A stretch of 64,000 bases of DNA from Ahaetulla prasina (GCF_028640845.1 NC_080548.1:18473321-18537320); one strand, 5' to 3'. Shown: positions 33,599 through 45,235, counted from the first letter of the stretch. Numbers and translations are program-made. The notes: generated from the sequence alone by a model not told the origin.

Positions 33599-33932
33599 TT
33601 GGAAATTATAGCACCAAAACTGGGAAATTTAAAACTGACGATGTGTGACTGAATTTTCAAAGCAGGTTCAACTAAAAACATATTTTAAGTATCTAACTCA
33701 AGCCTCCCATCTGTACATTGCGATATGCTTTTCAGCTTAGATACGGAATATCAAATAAATGTGAGTAGTCACTTTAAAAAAAAACCACTCAGCATTACAA
33801 TCACTTTTCATTAGAGAAAAGAACAATCTTTTATAAAGCTAAATGATATGCTTAAGATTGCAAATTTAAAAACCCCAAAATAATAGATCCTGCAAATGTA
33901 TGTAAAGAAGATCAAAACTTTGCAAAGCTCTG

Positions 33933-34085
33933 GTTCTAATCAGTGGTGGGATTCAGCCAGTTCGCACCACTTCGGGAGAACCGGTTGTTAACTTTCTGAG
34001 CAGTTTGGTGAACTGGTTGTTGGAAGAAATCATTAGGGCAGAGAACCGGTTGTTAAATTACTTGAATCCTACCACTGGTTCTAAT
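33933..34085. mobile_element. hAT-type MITE (CAGTGGTGGG family), 137 bp
   Basis: Element 33941-34077: CAGTGGTGGGATTCAGCC and GAATCCTACCACTG termini, with 8-bp TSD GTTCTAAT on both sides. Internal GAACCGGTTGTTAA motifs, no coding capacity. Confidence 0.92.
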
Positions 34086-34139
34086 GTATGTTAAAAAAAG
34101 GGAAACCAGATAAACAAAACAGATTCCATAAAACGGAAC

Positions 34140-34538
34140 TTAGGTGTTCCTTGACTTACAACCATTCGTTTAATAAATGTTCGAAGTTACAAAACCTCTG
34201 AAAAAAGGAACTTATGACCGCTTTTCACACTTATCACTGTTGTAGCATTCCCATGGATCAAAATTCAGATGCTTGGTAACTGGCATGTATTTATGACGGT
34301 TGCAGTGTCCCAGGGTCACGTGATCCCCTTTTGCGACCTTCTGACACGCAAAGTCAATGGGGGGAGCCAGATTCACTTTACAACCGTGCTAACTAACTTA
34401 ACAGCTGCCATGATTCACTTAACAACTATGGCAAGGAAGGTCGTAAAACGGGGCAAAACACACCTAATAACTGTCTCCCTTAGCAATAGAAATTTTAGAT
34501 TCAATTGTGGTTATAAGTGGGAGACTACCTGTAGTTAA
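34140..34538. mobile_element. TIR DNA repeat (ACTTACAACC family)
   Basis: From TTAGGTGTTCCTTGACTTAC to GGTTATAAGTGGGAGACTAC.CTG, with landmarks GATCAAAATTCAGATGCTTG and CCTTCTGACACGCAAAG. Confidence 0.7.
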
Positions 34539-34727
34539 ATATCAAATTTCCTTATCCACATTGGAATGTCTGCATTTACTGTTCTGTCTCCTTCCCCACT
34601 TCGGATCAACGAGAAATCGCAGCTGCCTGCCAAAGTTCAAACAAATGACTCACGGAGCAAGACTTTCAGCTCTTTTTGAAACGGTTCAGCTAGCTTTTGC
34701 TTCCCGTGGAGTGAGAGCAGTCCCAAA

Positions 34728-34766
34728 GCTCCTTATATATCCTGTGGAGGAGGATATATAAGGAGC
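34728..34766. repeat. Perfect 15-bp inverted repeat with TATATAAGG arms
   Basis: GCTCCTTATATATCC, loop TGTGGAGGA, GGATATATAAGGAGC. Both arms carry a TATA-box-like sequence on opposite strands. Intronic, with no element identified around it. Confidence 0.9.
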
Positions 34767-35067
34767 CCCACCCTTCCCTTTGATGACGCCGCCTCTCTAA
34801 TCTTCTGAAGCGCGGGTCAATCCAAGCTTGACTATTTACATTATCTTTTGAAAAACCACTTCATGTTCTTGCTTCTTGGTACCAAAAGTGTAAAGGGTGC
34901 AATTCCCCAGAACATTTTTCGGATGGAATTGCACAGCAAGATGTGATTTTTCGGGGCTTTGAGGGCTATAATGTGGAAAAACAGTATATTTGGTATGCAT
35001 CAGTCACCGTAAGTACAAAAAAAAAAAAAAATCACATATATCCACACAATGCCTACCCACTTCTAAT

Positions 35068-35440
35068 AACAGGTAATCCTCGACACACGCCCACAATTGA
35101 ATCCAAAATTTCTGTTTCCAATTGAGATATTTGTTATCTGACTTTTCCTCCATTTTACCTTTTTTGCCACATTTGTTAAGTGAATCACTGTAGTTGTTAA
35201 GTTAGTAACACGGTTGTTAAGTGAACCTGGTGGCAAAAGGTGATCGTATGATCCCAGGACATTGCAGCGGTCATAAGTAGGAGTCAGTTGCCAAATGTCT
35301 GAATTCTGATCACGTGATCATGGGGGTGTCCCAATGACCGTAAGTTTGAAAAACCGCCCTAAGTTGCTTTTTTGGTGCCGTTGTAACTTCGAATGGTCAC
35401 TAAATGAACTGTTGTAAACCGAGGACCACTTGCATAATAG
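35068..35440. mobile_element. TIR DNA repeat, reverse orientation
   Basis: AACAGGTAATCCTCGACACA at the left and GTTGTAAACCGAGGACCACT at the right, with CCTGGTGGCAAAAGGTGATC inside in the reverse sense compared with 34140-34538. Confidence 0.65.
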
Positions 35441-36122
35441 AACTGGTGAGGGGTGGAAAGAAACAAGGAGCACAAAGAGCGTATCGGCTTCCTGAGTATG
35501 ATTTCTTATAAAAAAAACTGTGCAGCAAACATCGTCCAGACTCCAATCTGTCAAATCAACAATTCACAGTCTCAATATATGTAGAGTACATCTATTATTC
35601 CCATGAGTAAACTGAAAAAGTCTGGACATCTTGAGCTTAAAACCTCCATTATTTCCCTGGCTCACTTCAGTTCCCCTCCTGCCCACCCCTCTCCCCAAAT
35701 CTGGTGCTTTTAATGCAAATACTGTAATACAAACAGTCAGCTTTCCTACTCTGCTAAGAAAATTTTGCTAATAGAGGCACCGCAGGCTGGTCCTTTGCTA
35801 TTTCCAGACCAAACCCGCGAGTAAGATCTAAGCAACCCATGGGCCAGATCCAGCCCACGGATCTTGAGTTTGACAGCCGTGTTCTAGAAGGTCTGCAGGT
35901 GTTTTTAAAAGTTAAGAGCAATGTGGGGATTTGACCTCTTCACTAAGGCTTTCTTTGTCGCGCTGCTAGTGCCCAAAGGACATAACAGACCTCTCTTTCT
36001 AGGTACGCTCCTATTGTAGTACATGCAGAGCTAATGTTGTAGAAAGTTCACCTTTCAATTTCTTTTCAACATGTGGACTATCAAGCTCTGCTATTTAGAG
36101 ACACTGCTTCAAAATACGACCT

Positions 36123-36156
<34 letters not shown>

Positions 36157-36817
36157 AACTTATTCTCTGGCTAGGCCTCACTAATAATTTTGCCCAATCC
36201 CTTTGGATTCCTTTTATCATTTTCACAGATTTTTTTTTCCTTCCATTGTTGTCATTTAGGAAATAGAAATAAAAATTAAACTGAAAGCAACCCTACCTGC
36301 GGTGCCTAAAGTTGTTTATTTAAACGTAATATGCTTGGGCAGCTCAATTGCTTCTAATGGGCTATTATAGCAGAGTTCAGCAGTTCTGTCATTTACATCT
36401 TAGTTCAAGCCAAGTCTCTTTCTTAATATAGATTTCATTCCAGTCCAACGTTTTTAATAGGCTGATGAGTAGACTGCATCAATTTCATACAAGGTATAGA
36501 ATGTGGTGTCCTACAAATCATATTTTTCCTTTCTGAAGCCTGATGTTCAGGATCTGGTTTTTACATACAAACACCTGTTTCCCTCTTATCAATTCTTCCC
36601 TGCTTTTATTAATTTATGTTTGAGTCCCCCTAGGGGTTCACTTCTAAATAGCAAAATAGTTTGCAGATTAAGTCCAGCTTTGTACTAATAGCATTTGATT
36701 TGTTATTATAGCTGTTTATCCCGTAAATGCCTGTCTGCTCAATTTTTCTATACTAGTGAGTGATAATCATGGACAACAACCCTGCTCGGCTAGAAATGTT
36801 ACATGTTTTCTGCCATG
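35441..36817. other. Intron, no recognised element
   Basis: A/T-rich DNA with a (TA)n microsatellite at about 36124-36160. Confidence 0.4.
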
Positions 36818-37156
36818 CTCTACTACAGGGGTGTCAAACTCAAGGCCAGCGGGTTGGATCCAGTCTGCAGGGTTCTTCAATGTGGCCTTCAGAGCCAGCC
36901 TGGAAGTAGCAAAGGACTGGCTCATGGTACCTCTGGCAGCAAAAAAAGGGGGGGCTGTACATAGCCCCCCTATCCCCCATTTTCAGCCTGGACAGCCTCT
37001 TGCAGCATTTTGCCGGCCAAAACAAGGTGTGGGGGGGAGGCAGGGTGCTGCAGGAGGCATCTGTCCTGTCTCTCTCTCCCCCTCCCCCAGCCCGCGGAGA
37101 ACTACAATGCTGATCTGGCCCTCGGACAAATCCAGTTTGACAGCCCTGCTCTACTA
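36818..37156. mobile_element. hAT-type element with 8-bp TSD, 323 bp
   Basis: Element 36826-37148: CAGGGGTGTCAAACTCAAGG and AGTTTGACAGCCCTG termini. TSD CTCTACTA on both sides. Internal G/C-rich block. The 206-codon plus-strand frame across it is not a gene. Confidence 0.9.
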
Positions 37157-37424
37157 CAAGCCTATACAACGAAGCAAAGAATGCTTACGCGATTACACTG
37201 CTATTACACTTCTATTGCTGTTTGTCAGCCACAGGCCTATCCGAGTTGTGTGCTTTCGTTTATTCCAATCCTATTGTCCCAGATGCCAGATTTTATTTAC
37301 TAGGCTTTGTAAAGTCTTGGCTTCAGAACCAATTCCAAAGATAAGCAACTTTTTCTTCATCAACAGCCATGTCTGAGTAAATGACTTCTTTCTGAAACAA
37401 AAACTCCTACCGTGGATATGAGCT

Positions 37425-37690
37425 GTGGATATGAGCGTGGTGGCACAGTGGTTAGAGTGCAGTACTGCAGGCTACTTCTGCTGCCTGCCGGCTGCCTGCA
37501 ATTTGGTGGTTCAAATCTCACCAGGCTCAAGGTTGACTTAGCCTTCCATCCTTCTGAGGTGGGTAAATTGAGGATCCAGATTGTTGGTGGGCAATAGGCT
37601 GACTCTGTAAACTGCTTAGAGAGGGCTGTAAAGCACTGTGAAGTGGTATATAAATCTAATGATATTGCTATTGCTACCTGCACCTCGTTT
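37425..37690 (+). mobile_element. tRNA-derived SINE with L2-like tail
   Basis: Head GTGGTGGCACAGTGGTTAGA, B box GGTTCAAATCTC, body CAAGGTTGACTTAGCCTTCC, tail GTGAAGTGGTATATAAATCT. Related to the SINEs at 51650 and 62495. Confidence 0.75.
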
Positions 37691-37849
37691 TTTGATCACC
37701 TGGTTTTCCTTTTTATAGAACCTGATCTAAAAAAACCAACATGAACAACATTTTCTAGTCCTTTTGGCATAGCCTCTAAAATTCGAACTCTGCCCATCCT
37801 GAATCATACTACATACATTTGCCCCCTTGGAACGCTACAGGTGTCCACT

Positions 37850-38206
37850 AAAAAGTAACGGTAAAGGTTTCCCTCCCACATATGTGCTCGTCGTTCCGGA
37901 CTCTAGGGGGCGGTGCTCATCTCCGTTTTAAAGCCAAAGAGCCAGTGCTGTTTGAAGATGTCTCCATGGTCATGTGGCCACCATGACTAAACGCCAAAGG
38001 CACACGGAATGCTGTTACCTTCCCACCAAAGGTGGTCCCTATTTTTCTACTAGCATTTTTTACGTGTTTTCGAATTGTTAGGTTGGCAGAAGCTGGGACA
38101 ATTCACGGGAGCTCACCACATTATGTGGCACTAGGGATTCGAACCACTGAACTGCTGACCTTCTGATTGACAAGCTCAGTGTCTTAGCCAGTGAGCCACC
38201 GTCTCC
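37850..38206 (-). mobile_element. Sauria-type SINE, near full length
   Basis: Reverse-orientation copy from AACGGTAAAGGTTTCCCTCC to AGTGAGCCACCGTCTCCC. The minus strand has the B box GGTTCGAATCCC and a Bov-B-like 3' end. Confidence 0.85.
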
Positions 38207-38359
38207 CTACCAACTGTAAAACCTGAGATCTATCCATTTCAGGACCACTGAGGTAGATTGACATCACAGCCTAAGTTTTGTTCTGGTGCATCTTTCAACA
38301 GTATCGGAATAATGTTGCAATTGTCATGCTAGGCCAAATGTAAATACTTGAGCTGCAAG

Positions 38360-39005
38360 ATGAACTAGTCTTGAAGAGCACCCGGAGGCTCCAGTTGGTT
38401 CAGAATGCAGCTGCGCGGGTGATAGAGGGAGCCGCTCGTGGCTCCCATGTGACACCACTCCTGCGCAGGTTGCACTGGCTACTTGTGGTCTTTCGGGTGC
38501 ACTTCAAGGTGCTGGTTACTACCTTTAAAGCGCTCCATGGCTTAGGGCCGGGTTATCTACGGGACCGCCTACTGCTACCGACTGCCTCCCACCGACCCGT
38601 GCGCTCTCACAGAGAGGGACTTCTCAGGGTGCCGTCCGCCAAGCAATGTCAGCTGGCGACCCCCAGGGGAAGGGCCTTCTCTGGGGGGCTCTTACCCTCT
38701 GGAATGAACTTCCCACAGGACTCCGCCAACTTCCTGACCTTCGAACCTTTCGCCGTGAGCTGAAGACATATTTGTTTATTCGTGCAGGACTGGCATAGAA
38801 TTTTAGATTTTATATGGTTTTAATTTTTAATGGGTTTTATTGTTTTAGATATATTTTAATCTGGGCCAAATTGAATAAGTTTTTTAAATATTATTTTATC
38901 TTGTATTTATATTGTTGTTCTGTTTTATCTGGCTGTAAACCGCCCTGAGTCCTTCGGGAGAAGGGCGGTATAAAAATCTAAATAAATAAATAAATAAATA
39001 AATAG
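38360..39005 (+). mobile_element. L2-type LINE 3' end
   Basis: Plus-strand frame encodes RT C-terminal motifs LQLVQNAAARVIEGAARGSH and TPLLRRLHWL, then GPGYLRDRLLLPTASHRPVR. A frameshift precedes the ELKTYLFIRAGLA end. The tail CCCTGAGTCCTTCGGGAGAA runs into AAATAAAT repeats. Confidence 0.88.
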
Positions 39006-39234
39006 TCCTGAAATTATTTTGGTATAAATTTAATTTCTAGAAATAAAAGGTTTTCCAAACTGAGAAAGCCACTGAGCATGGCAAAAATGCCATTGCATTT
39101 TTTAAGGCTGATGAAAAACAACACTACTGTTTATATACAGCCTGTTTCTAGCATGTGGAAATGAATAGTTGAGGTCAGTAGTAAACTACGTGAATAATAA
39201 AAGATCTCTCCAGTAATGTGTTTGAATATTAGCA

Positions 39235-39415
39235 GCTCGGGGTTGGTAGTTAGGCTGTTGGTTTGAGCTCCGAGCTTGGCATAGTTTGGTTGCAAATGTT
39301 TCGTCACCATTTGAGGATACATCGTCAGTGCGTTTTGAATAATGTCTCCTCGAATGGTGACGAAACGTTTGAAACCAAATTGCCAAGCTCGGAGCTCAAA
39401 CAAACAGCCTATCTC
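39235..39415. mobile_element. Penelope-like palindrome with hammerhead-like core
   Basis: The arms TTTGAGCTCCGAGCTTGGCA and AATTGCCAAGCTCGGAGCTC are inverted. The minus-strand core at 39298-39328 has CTGACGA and GAAAC; the right arm keeps the helix half GGTGAC and GAAACG. Confidence 0.55.
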
Positions 39416-39513
39416 TCCAGTAAATATGGGGCATTATTCCAGGTTTCTCTAAGAAGATGAGAATAGATAAACCTTCCACTTGGAGGGTAGAGAGTAAAAA
39501 GTATGGATTGATA

Positions 39514-39664
39514 CTCTAAATCAGGGGTGTCAAACTGGTGGCCCGCAGGCCAGATGCATCACACGCAGGCCACGCCCACCCTTGCTTCGCGAGGTGAAGG
39601 AAACATTGTGAAACGGCACGTGACGCCACCAAGATGATGCAAGTTTGACACCCCTGCTCTAAAT
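39514..39664. mobile_element. hAT-type MITE with 8-bp TSD, 135 bp
   Basis: Element 39522-39656: CAGGGGTGTCAAACTGGTGG and AAGTTTGACACCCCTG termini. TSD CTCTAAAT on both sides. Confidence 0.92.
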
Positions 39665-40191
39665 TATTCTTAAGAGTGAACTCTTGATCAACAGTAGATG
39701 GTCTTAGCAATCTACTCTTTTACCACTCAGCATCTTAAAAACTGAAAAACATAGGTGCAACATTCTAAAAGAACCTATCTTACAAACAAGTTGGTTAAAA
39801 AGTAGATCACTTTAACTATCTCACTTTTCAAGTACAATTCAAGATTAAATGTCCACTGGAAACAATTGGGTATGCCAGCAAGGCAAAGCCAAGCCTATGT
39901 ACAAAACAGGTATTAGATGCCAACACAAGTTTATGTTTGTTCTAAGCAACTGGACATTAACTGTATTCTACGTGGCAACTTTTGCCAATGACTATGAAAG
40001 GAATAAAAGAGTACGCAGATTCAGTTGTTTGCGGAATGCATCTGGTTCACAGAAGACATCTACAAATGTTTCTCTGGAACTAAAGCTGGGTTAATTTGGT
40101 ACAATTTTTAGTCTCCAATACCATTCTTGAGATCATTCCTTCGCCTGGAAGATTTCAGGAATCTCCAGAAGCCTAAAGCAAGATAACTTAC
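39665..40191. other. Intron next to the SAM middle exon
   Basis: No recognised repeat. Confidence 0.4.
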
Positions 40192-40254
40192 CTCTTGTCG
40201 AAAAAGAGCGGCCTGATCTTTGCAACCGGGCAGACGCTGAATGAAGCCAGCCAC
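40192..40254 (-). CDS. L3MBTL1: L3MBTL exon: SAM domain, middle (21 codons)
   Basis: Exon of 63 nt, phase 0 at both ends, with a TTTCTAG acceptor and a GTAAGT donor. It encodes VAGFIQRLPGCKDQAALFRQ plus E, the middle of the SAM domain (F...LPGC...A..F..E). It sits alone between a 5.1-kb and an 11.7-kb intron. Skipping it would keep frame but remove the centre of the SAM fold. Confidence 0.92.
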
Positions 40255-40503
40255 CTAGAAAAAAAATGTTAAGAAATAAAAAAACAAAAAAGTTACAATG
40301 ACAACAAGCAACCTGCCCATTTTGTTAGCTTGAGCAAAATATTGTAAAACATAAAGGGTTTTCTTGGTTGAGAGAATCCTGTAGCTTATAAATCAAAAAT
40401 GTATTATACTTAGTATGAAGTTGGCAGAAATTTGTAAAGGATAGCTACATGGGACACAAGAATCCTGGCAGGTAGGCAGACAGGCCCAAAGATAGAGCCT
40501 AGA

Positions 40504-40948
40504 CCCATTATGGTGAACCTATGGCACACGTGCCCGAGATGGCACGCGAGCCATCTTTTCGGGCACACAAGCCATCGCCCAACTCACCTGCAGCTGCGCA
40601 TGCGCCTCCCCCCCAGCTGGTGCTCAGGCCTCTGGTGCACATGCGTGCAATTCAGGGGACCTAGCTGGTCTTCGGAGCTCTCCTGTGCATGCAGGCACAT
40701 TTGTGCATGCGCGCAAGTATTCTTGGTGTTTGTGTGTGTGCATTATGTGTTCAAAAGCCACACGCATGTGCAGATGGTGTGATTGCATGCACAGCACACG
40801 GGGAGCTGTGTGAAACCTGCATGCATGCACAAATGGTACGGTTGCATGCACTGCACGCGGAGGAGCCGTGCGTTAGCGCAGATGGCACGTGCACGCAGAG
40901 CGCGTACCTGTTTGATACTTGGTGAGTAAAAGGTTCGCTACCACTGGC
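40504..40948. mobile_element. hAT-type element (TGGTGAACCTATGGCAC termini)
   Basis: TATGGTGAACCTATGGCACA at the left and AAAGGTTCGCTACCACTGG at the right are inverted. The interior is rich in alternating CA/TG and GCATGCGC. Related to 29130-29512. Confidence 0.65.
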
Positions 40949-41074
40949 GTAGACAGTGAGCCAAGTACAGTATTTCTGGCTCAGCTTGCATAGCTTAGCT
41001 ATTTTGACCACACGCTTCAGATAGCAGCAATGGAACTAGTATTCTATTGGCCCCAGCAGGCTTGGTATGTTATC

Positions 41075-41652
41075 CCCTATAGCGGGGATGTCAAACTGGA
41101 TTACTTCAGGGGCTGGATTAGCACTGTAGCTCTCCTCCGCAGGCCAGGCCGGGGTGGTGGTGGTGGAATGGACAGACCCCTGCCAGCCAAAATGGGGCAT
41201 GCCCCCCCCCGGCCCCATTTTGGCTGCCAGAGGCACGGCGGGCCAGTCCTTTGCTATTTCCAGGCTGGCCCTGTGGACTAGATTTAAACACCTTGCAGGC
41301 CACATCCGGCCCATGGGCCTTGAGTTTGACACCCCTGCCAGAGGTGGTATTCAGCAGGTTCTGACCAGTTCTGGAGAACCGGCAGCAGAAATTTTGAGTA
41401 GTTCGGAGAACCAGTAAATACCACCTCTGACTGGCCCCACCCCCATCTATTCTCTGCCTCCCGAGTCCCAGCTGGTTGGGGAGGAAATGGGGATTTTGCA
41501 GTAACCTTCCCCTGGAGTGGGGTGGGAATGGAGATTTTACAATATCCTTCCGCTGCCACGCCCACCAAGCCATACCATGCCACACCCACCAAGCCATGCC
41601 CACAAATCGGTAGTAAAAATTCTGAATCCCACCACTGACCCCTGCCCTATAG
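41075..41652. mobile_element. hAT-type element with nested MITE and two nested TSDs
   Basis: The outer element 41083-41337 (GTCAAACTGG ... AGTTTGACACCCCTG) has TSD CCCTATAG at 41075-41082 and 41645-41652. Into its last bases a second MITE (41339-41637, CAGAGGTGGTATTCAGCAGG ... GAATCCCACCACTG) inserted with TSD ACCCCTGC (41331-41338, 41638-41645). The order of events can be read directly. Confidence 0.9.
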
Positions 41653-41773
41653 GAATCATTGTGATCTAAACTAAATTCTCCTGAGTTATGACAGGCACAA
41701 CATTCCTACCACAAATAGTACGAGATGAATCATTAAATGTCAAAACCACACTACCACACCACACCCCATTTCT
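41638..41773. repeat. Host flank also present inside the composite element at 57.5 kb
   Basis: From ACCCCTGCCCTATAGGAATC to ACACCACACCCCATTTCT. Its reverse complement occurs at 57519-57654 with very few differences. Confidence 0.9.
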
Positions 41774-41807
41774 TCCCTTTCAAATTCTTGGTTGTGGGGT
41801 CTGAACC

Positions 41808-41880
41808 TGAAAAGGTGGTTTTCTTGTAGACATTTCATTACCAAACTAGGTAATATTATCACTGTTCTTTGTGGTTATCT
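41808..41880 (-). mobile_element. Penelope-like fragment
   Basis: GGTGGTTTTCTTGTAGACAT and TTTCATTACCAAACTAGGTA match one arm of the 9690-9845 palindrome. Confidence 0.5.
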
Positions 41881-42560
41881 ATTTCCTTGCTTCTGAGAAA
41901 TCTATTACAGATTCTTAATAAATGTCCACTTGCAGTGTTATTTTCAATTTCCTTGCAACAGATTCTTCTCATTTTTAAAAAAAGTTATTTCGATTTTCTT
42001 TTGGCGCTCAGAAAGCAGATCTAATTCTAAGAAGTGGAGAAGATCTGCAACTTAACACTGATTTATTCATGATGATACTAGTGGTGCTTAAACGCATGAC
42101 CCATATGGGGCTCCTTATACCAATTTGTTTATTTCAAGGTAGTCTTGTCAGTGAGCCTTAGAGTCAGAGGATCTGAGAGGATAGGCCAGTCTGTTACAAT
42201 GACAACTGCTCCTTTCACAAAGAAGTAAGCAACTCACAAGGGGTTAAGGTGGAAGAGAAAGAGACATAAAATATGAAACTTGGGACTGCTATACATATAG
42301 CCTGATTCTTTCTTTTTTAAAAAAACGTAATTATTACTGAAGATGTTTTTTCAACAGAATTAAAAACAGTACAAATTTTGAAACAAGGAAGAATAAAGTA
42401 ATCAGAAAATGAAAAACGATAGAAAAAGAAAAAAAAAGGGGGGGGGGAAAGGACCCTAAAGTTTGCTTCAATTCCATTCAATTCAATTCCATTGCCAATA
42501 TCTCTAAATAAAGAGATTAGCTTAGTCCTAATAGGTAAGACAGACAGTAACATTATGATG
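41881..42560. other. Intron, no recognised element
   Basis: Mixed intronic DNA with a poly-A/poly-G run near 42428-42447. Confidence 0.4.
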
Positions 42561-43506
42561 CATTTATCCAGTGGTGAAATATGAACTGGTTTGCTACCGG
42601 TTCACTGACTGCACATACGCGCCAAGTGTGCGCTGCGCACGCATGCACAGTACACACCAGGAGGAGGTTTGGAAAGGTGAATAGAACAGCGAGGGGGGGG
42701 GAAATCAGCTGTGGCGCATGATCTTGGGAACCTTTTTAAAAAACTTTTTAAAAGAATTTTTTACTATCAGTTTGGGCAAATAGGTAGTAAAAAATGCTTT
42801 AAAAAAGTTTTTAAAAAAAGGTTCCGACGATTATAGCTATGCCACGCGATCGTTAGAACCTTTTTCTTTACTTTTTGAAAGCGTTTTTTTACTACCTATT
42901 TGCCCGAACAGGTAGTTAAAAAATGCTTTTAAAAAGTTAATTGTGATTTTGGGAACCTTTTTTTTTTTTACCTTTTTAAAGCATTTTTTTACTACCGGTT
43001 TGGGCAAATAGGCAGTAAAAAATGCTTTAAAAAAGAAAAAAAAAAAGGCTCAGATGATCACAGCTGTGCCACATGATCGTCCAAGCCTTTTTTAAGAAAA
43101 AATTTTTTAAAAGCATTTATTTATTTATTTAATTTATTTAATTTATTTTATTCGATTTTTATACTGCCCTTCTCATACCTATTCACCCGAACCGGTAGTA
43201 AAAAAAAGCTTAAAAAGTAAAAAAATTAAATAAGAAGTTTCGACAATCAGCTGAGTGACGCGCGATCATGGGAACCTTTTTTTTTTATTTTTAAAGTATT
43301 TTTAACTACTAGTTCCAGAAAAACGGTAATAAAAAAATTCTTAAAAAATAATTTAAAAAAGTTCCGACGATCGCATGTCGCTCAGCTGATCGTCGGAACT
43401 TTTTTAAAATATTTTTTTACTACTGGTTCAGCGAACCAATAGGTTTTTTTACTACCGGTTCAGGTGAACCGGCCCGAACCAGTAGCATTTCACCTCTGCA
43501 TTTATC
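42561..43506. mobile_element. 930-bp hAT-type insertion made of alternating inverted units
   Basis: Element 42569-43498 starts CAGTGGTGAAATATGAACTG and ends AGTAGCATTTCACCTCTG. TSD CATTTATC lies at 42561-42568 and 43499-43506. The interior repeats a block of the form GATCGT.GGAACC, poly-T, TTTACTACC, GGGCAAATAGG.AGTAAAAAA, poly-A, GGTTCCGACGATC about six times in alternating orientation. Confidence 0.88.
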
Positions 43507-43715
43507 TAAATCAGTGGTTCCCAACCAGTGTGCCGCGGCACTAAGGGGTGCCGTGAGATCTTTTGAGGGTGCCGGGAACTTTTGAGCTACGGAGATTTTA
43601 AATATCTATTTCCTTATAAGGGTGCCGGGAACTTTTGAAAGGCTTTCCAAGGGTGCCTCAAACAAGAAAAGGTTGTGCCTCAAACAAGAAAAGGTTGGGA
43701 ACCACTGATCTAAAT
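43504..43715. mobile_element. hAT-type element with 8-bp TSD, 196 bp
   Basis: Element 43512-43707: CAGTGGTTCCCAACCAGTGT and AGGTTGGGAACCACTG termini. TSD ATCTAAAT on both sides. It lies five bases from the TSD end of the 930-bp element, and the two TSDs overlap. Confidence 0.92.
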
Positions 43716-43954
43716 AAAAGTATGTCCAGAAATGCAGCTTTATTCTTCACGTATGTGTAAGATCTGTTGAACTCAATAGGACTCCCACTCAAATAAATGT
43801 GAATAGGATGAGTTAAATGTAGAAGGGTTTCAAGATATAAATCGAATTTCACTTATACAGTTATCTCTCCCAGATCTCTGCAAACGTCTACTTTAAAACT
43901 CAAAGCAACTATTCCAAACTTGCAACAGGTTTTGTCTCTACTTCTGAGTAGAGA

Positions 43955-44305
43955 CATTAGGCACTAGACACAAGGACAGGTTTTTCCCGAATGCCATCAC
44001 TCTAATTCCCACAACACTGTATTACTATTATTCTTCTCTTCCTTACTAGTATCTATCTATTCCCACTTATGACTACAACCATGTTGCTTGTATCTTTCAA
44101 TTTATATTGTTTTTATTTGTTTCCTAGTATGATTTGATAGCTTATTAGTAACCTTGACTATCATTAAGTGCTGTATCTTTTTATTCTTGATGAATGTATT
44201 TTATTCTCCTTATGTACACTGAGAGAATATACACCAAAGACAAATTCCTTGTGTGTCTAATCACACTTGGCCAATAAAGAAATCTAGAATTCTATTCTAT
44301 TAACA
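43955..44305 (+). mobile_element. CR1-L3-type LINE 3' end with ATTCT tail
   Basis: ACTAGACACAAGGACAGGTT through AATCACACTTGGCCAATAAA to ATTCTATTCTATTAA. A more diverged copy than the other four. Confidence 0.85.
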
Positions 44306-45235
44306 GTGTCCAAGCAGCTCTGTCAGCAAAGCTGGAAGACACCGCCAGAAACCCTCTCAAAATAAAACAATTTAACCTCCCCCAGCTTTGTGGTCTCTAT
44401 GTAAACAGAGCCTGTTCACTCTCACTAATCCCTATAATCAGCAACGTTGGTGGGCGGGTTGGGAATGATGGGTGCTGCACATCTGCATGGTATGAAGTTG
44501 GGCCAGCTGGACCCAGATTCTCCCTTCAAGAACTTTGCATTATGCCTCTATAAAGTACAACTCATCGGTCCAAAAGTAAGTCTTTGGGGGTTCCTGAACT
44601 TCACCTTCCTTTCCCCAGCACAACTGCAAAGAGCTCCCAGATGTTTAGTTTGGTACTGCCCATAATTTAATACCCAACTGAAGTTGGATTTCCACGCACG
44701 TGGCTACGCATAGCTCCCCAACACAGCCATTCGGTACCATGTTTAATCCCTCACTCAGCCATTTCTAACCCCCAGCAAAATGAAAAAGAAATGGACTGTG
44801 CGACATAGGTAAGGATGCACAGCTAAAGCCAAGAGCTGGAAGGGAAAACACCACAATGTGTAGCCTGACCCCCAAATTAAGCTTTCACTACAAAGTGACA
44901 GCCTTGGCAGAACAAGCCTATGTGTCAGCAGTCCTTGTTACACTGTGGGGATGGTTTGTGACGCAGCCACGCAAGCATGCGCAGGGCCAATGGGCAAGGG
45001 ATTGTGAGTCAGCAGCCCAGAGAAGGACAGAAAAAGCTATTGTCAGTGGAGGCCCCCAAAGGGGCAGCTGCTTAAAGAGGAGGGCTCACTAAAACACCCA
45101 GGATCAATATCTATCCATACATTCCAGATCCTGGCTGGTTAAAAGTTCTGGCTGGGTTAACCCTCGCTCCCGAATTTAACCACAGCTGCACAGCAGAGCA
45201 AGGAACAAAATCGCTGGCTGTGGGAGGTTAAGGAT
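44306..45235. other. Intron, no recognised feature
   Basis: Mixed-composition intronic DNA of the L3MBTL gene; no exon or known repeat. Confidence 0.4.

Noticed and set aside
36756..37376. 206-codon plus-strand ORF
   Set aside because: Runs through a hAT-type element with TSDs; no domain and no splice support.
37850..38206. tRNA gene suggested by GGTTCGAATCCC
   Set aside because: The B box belongs to a Sauria-type SINE; no acceptor-stem pairing or complete cloverleaf was seen.
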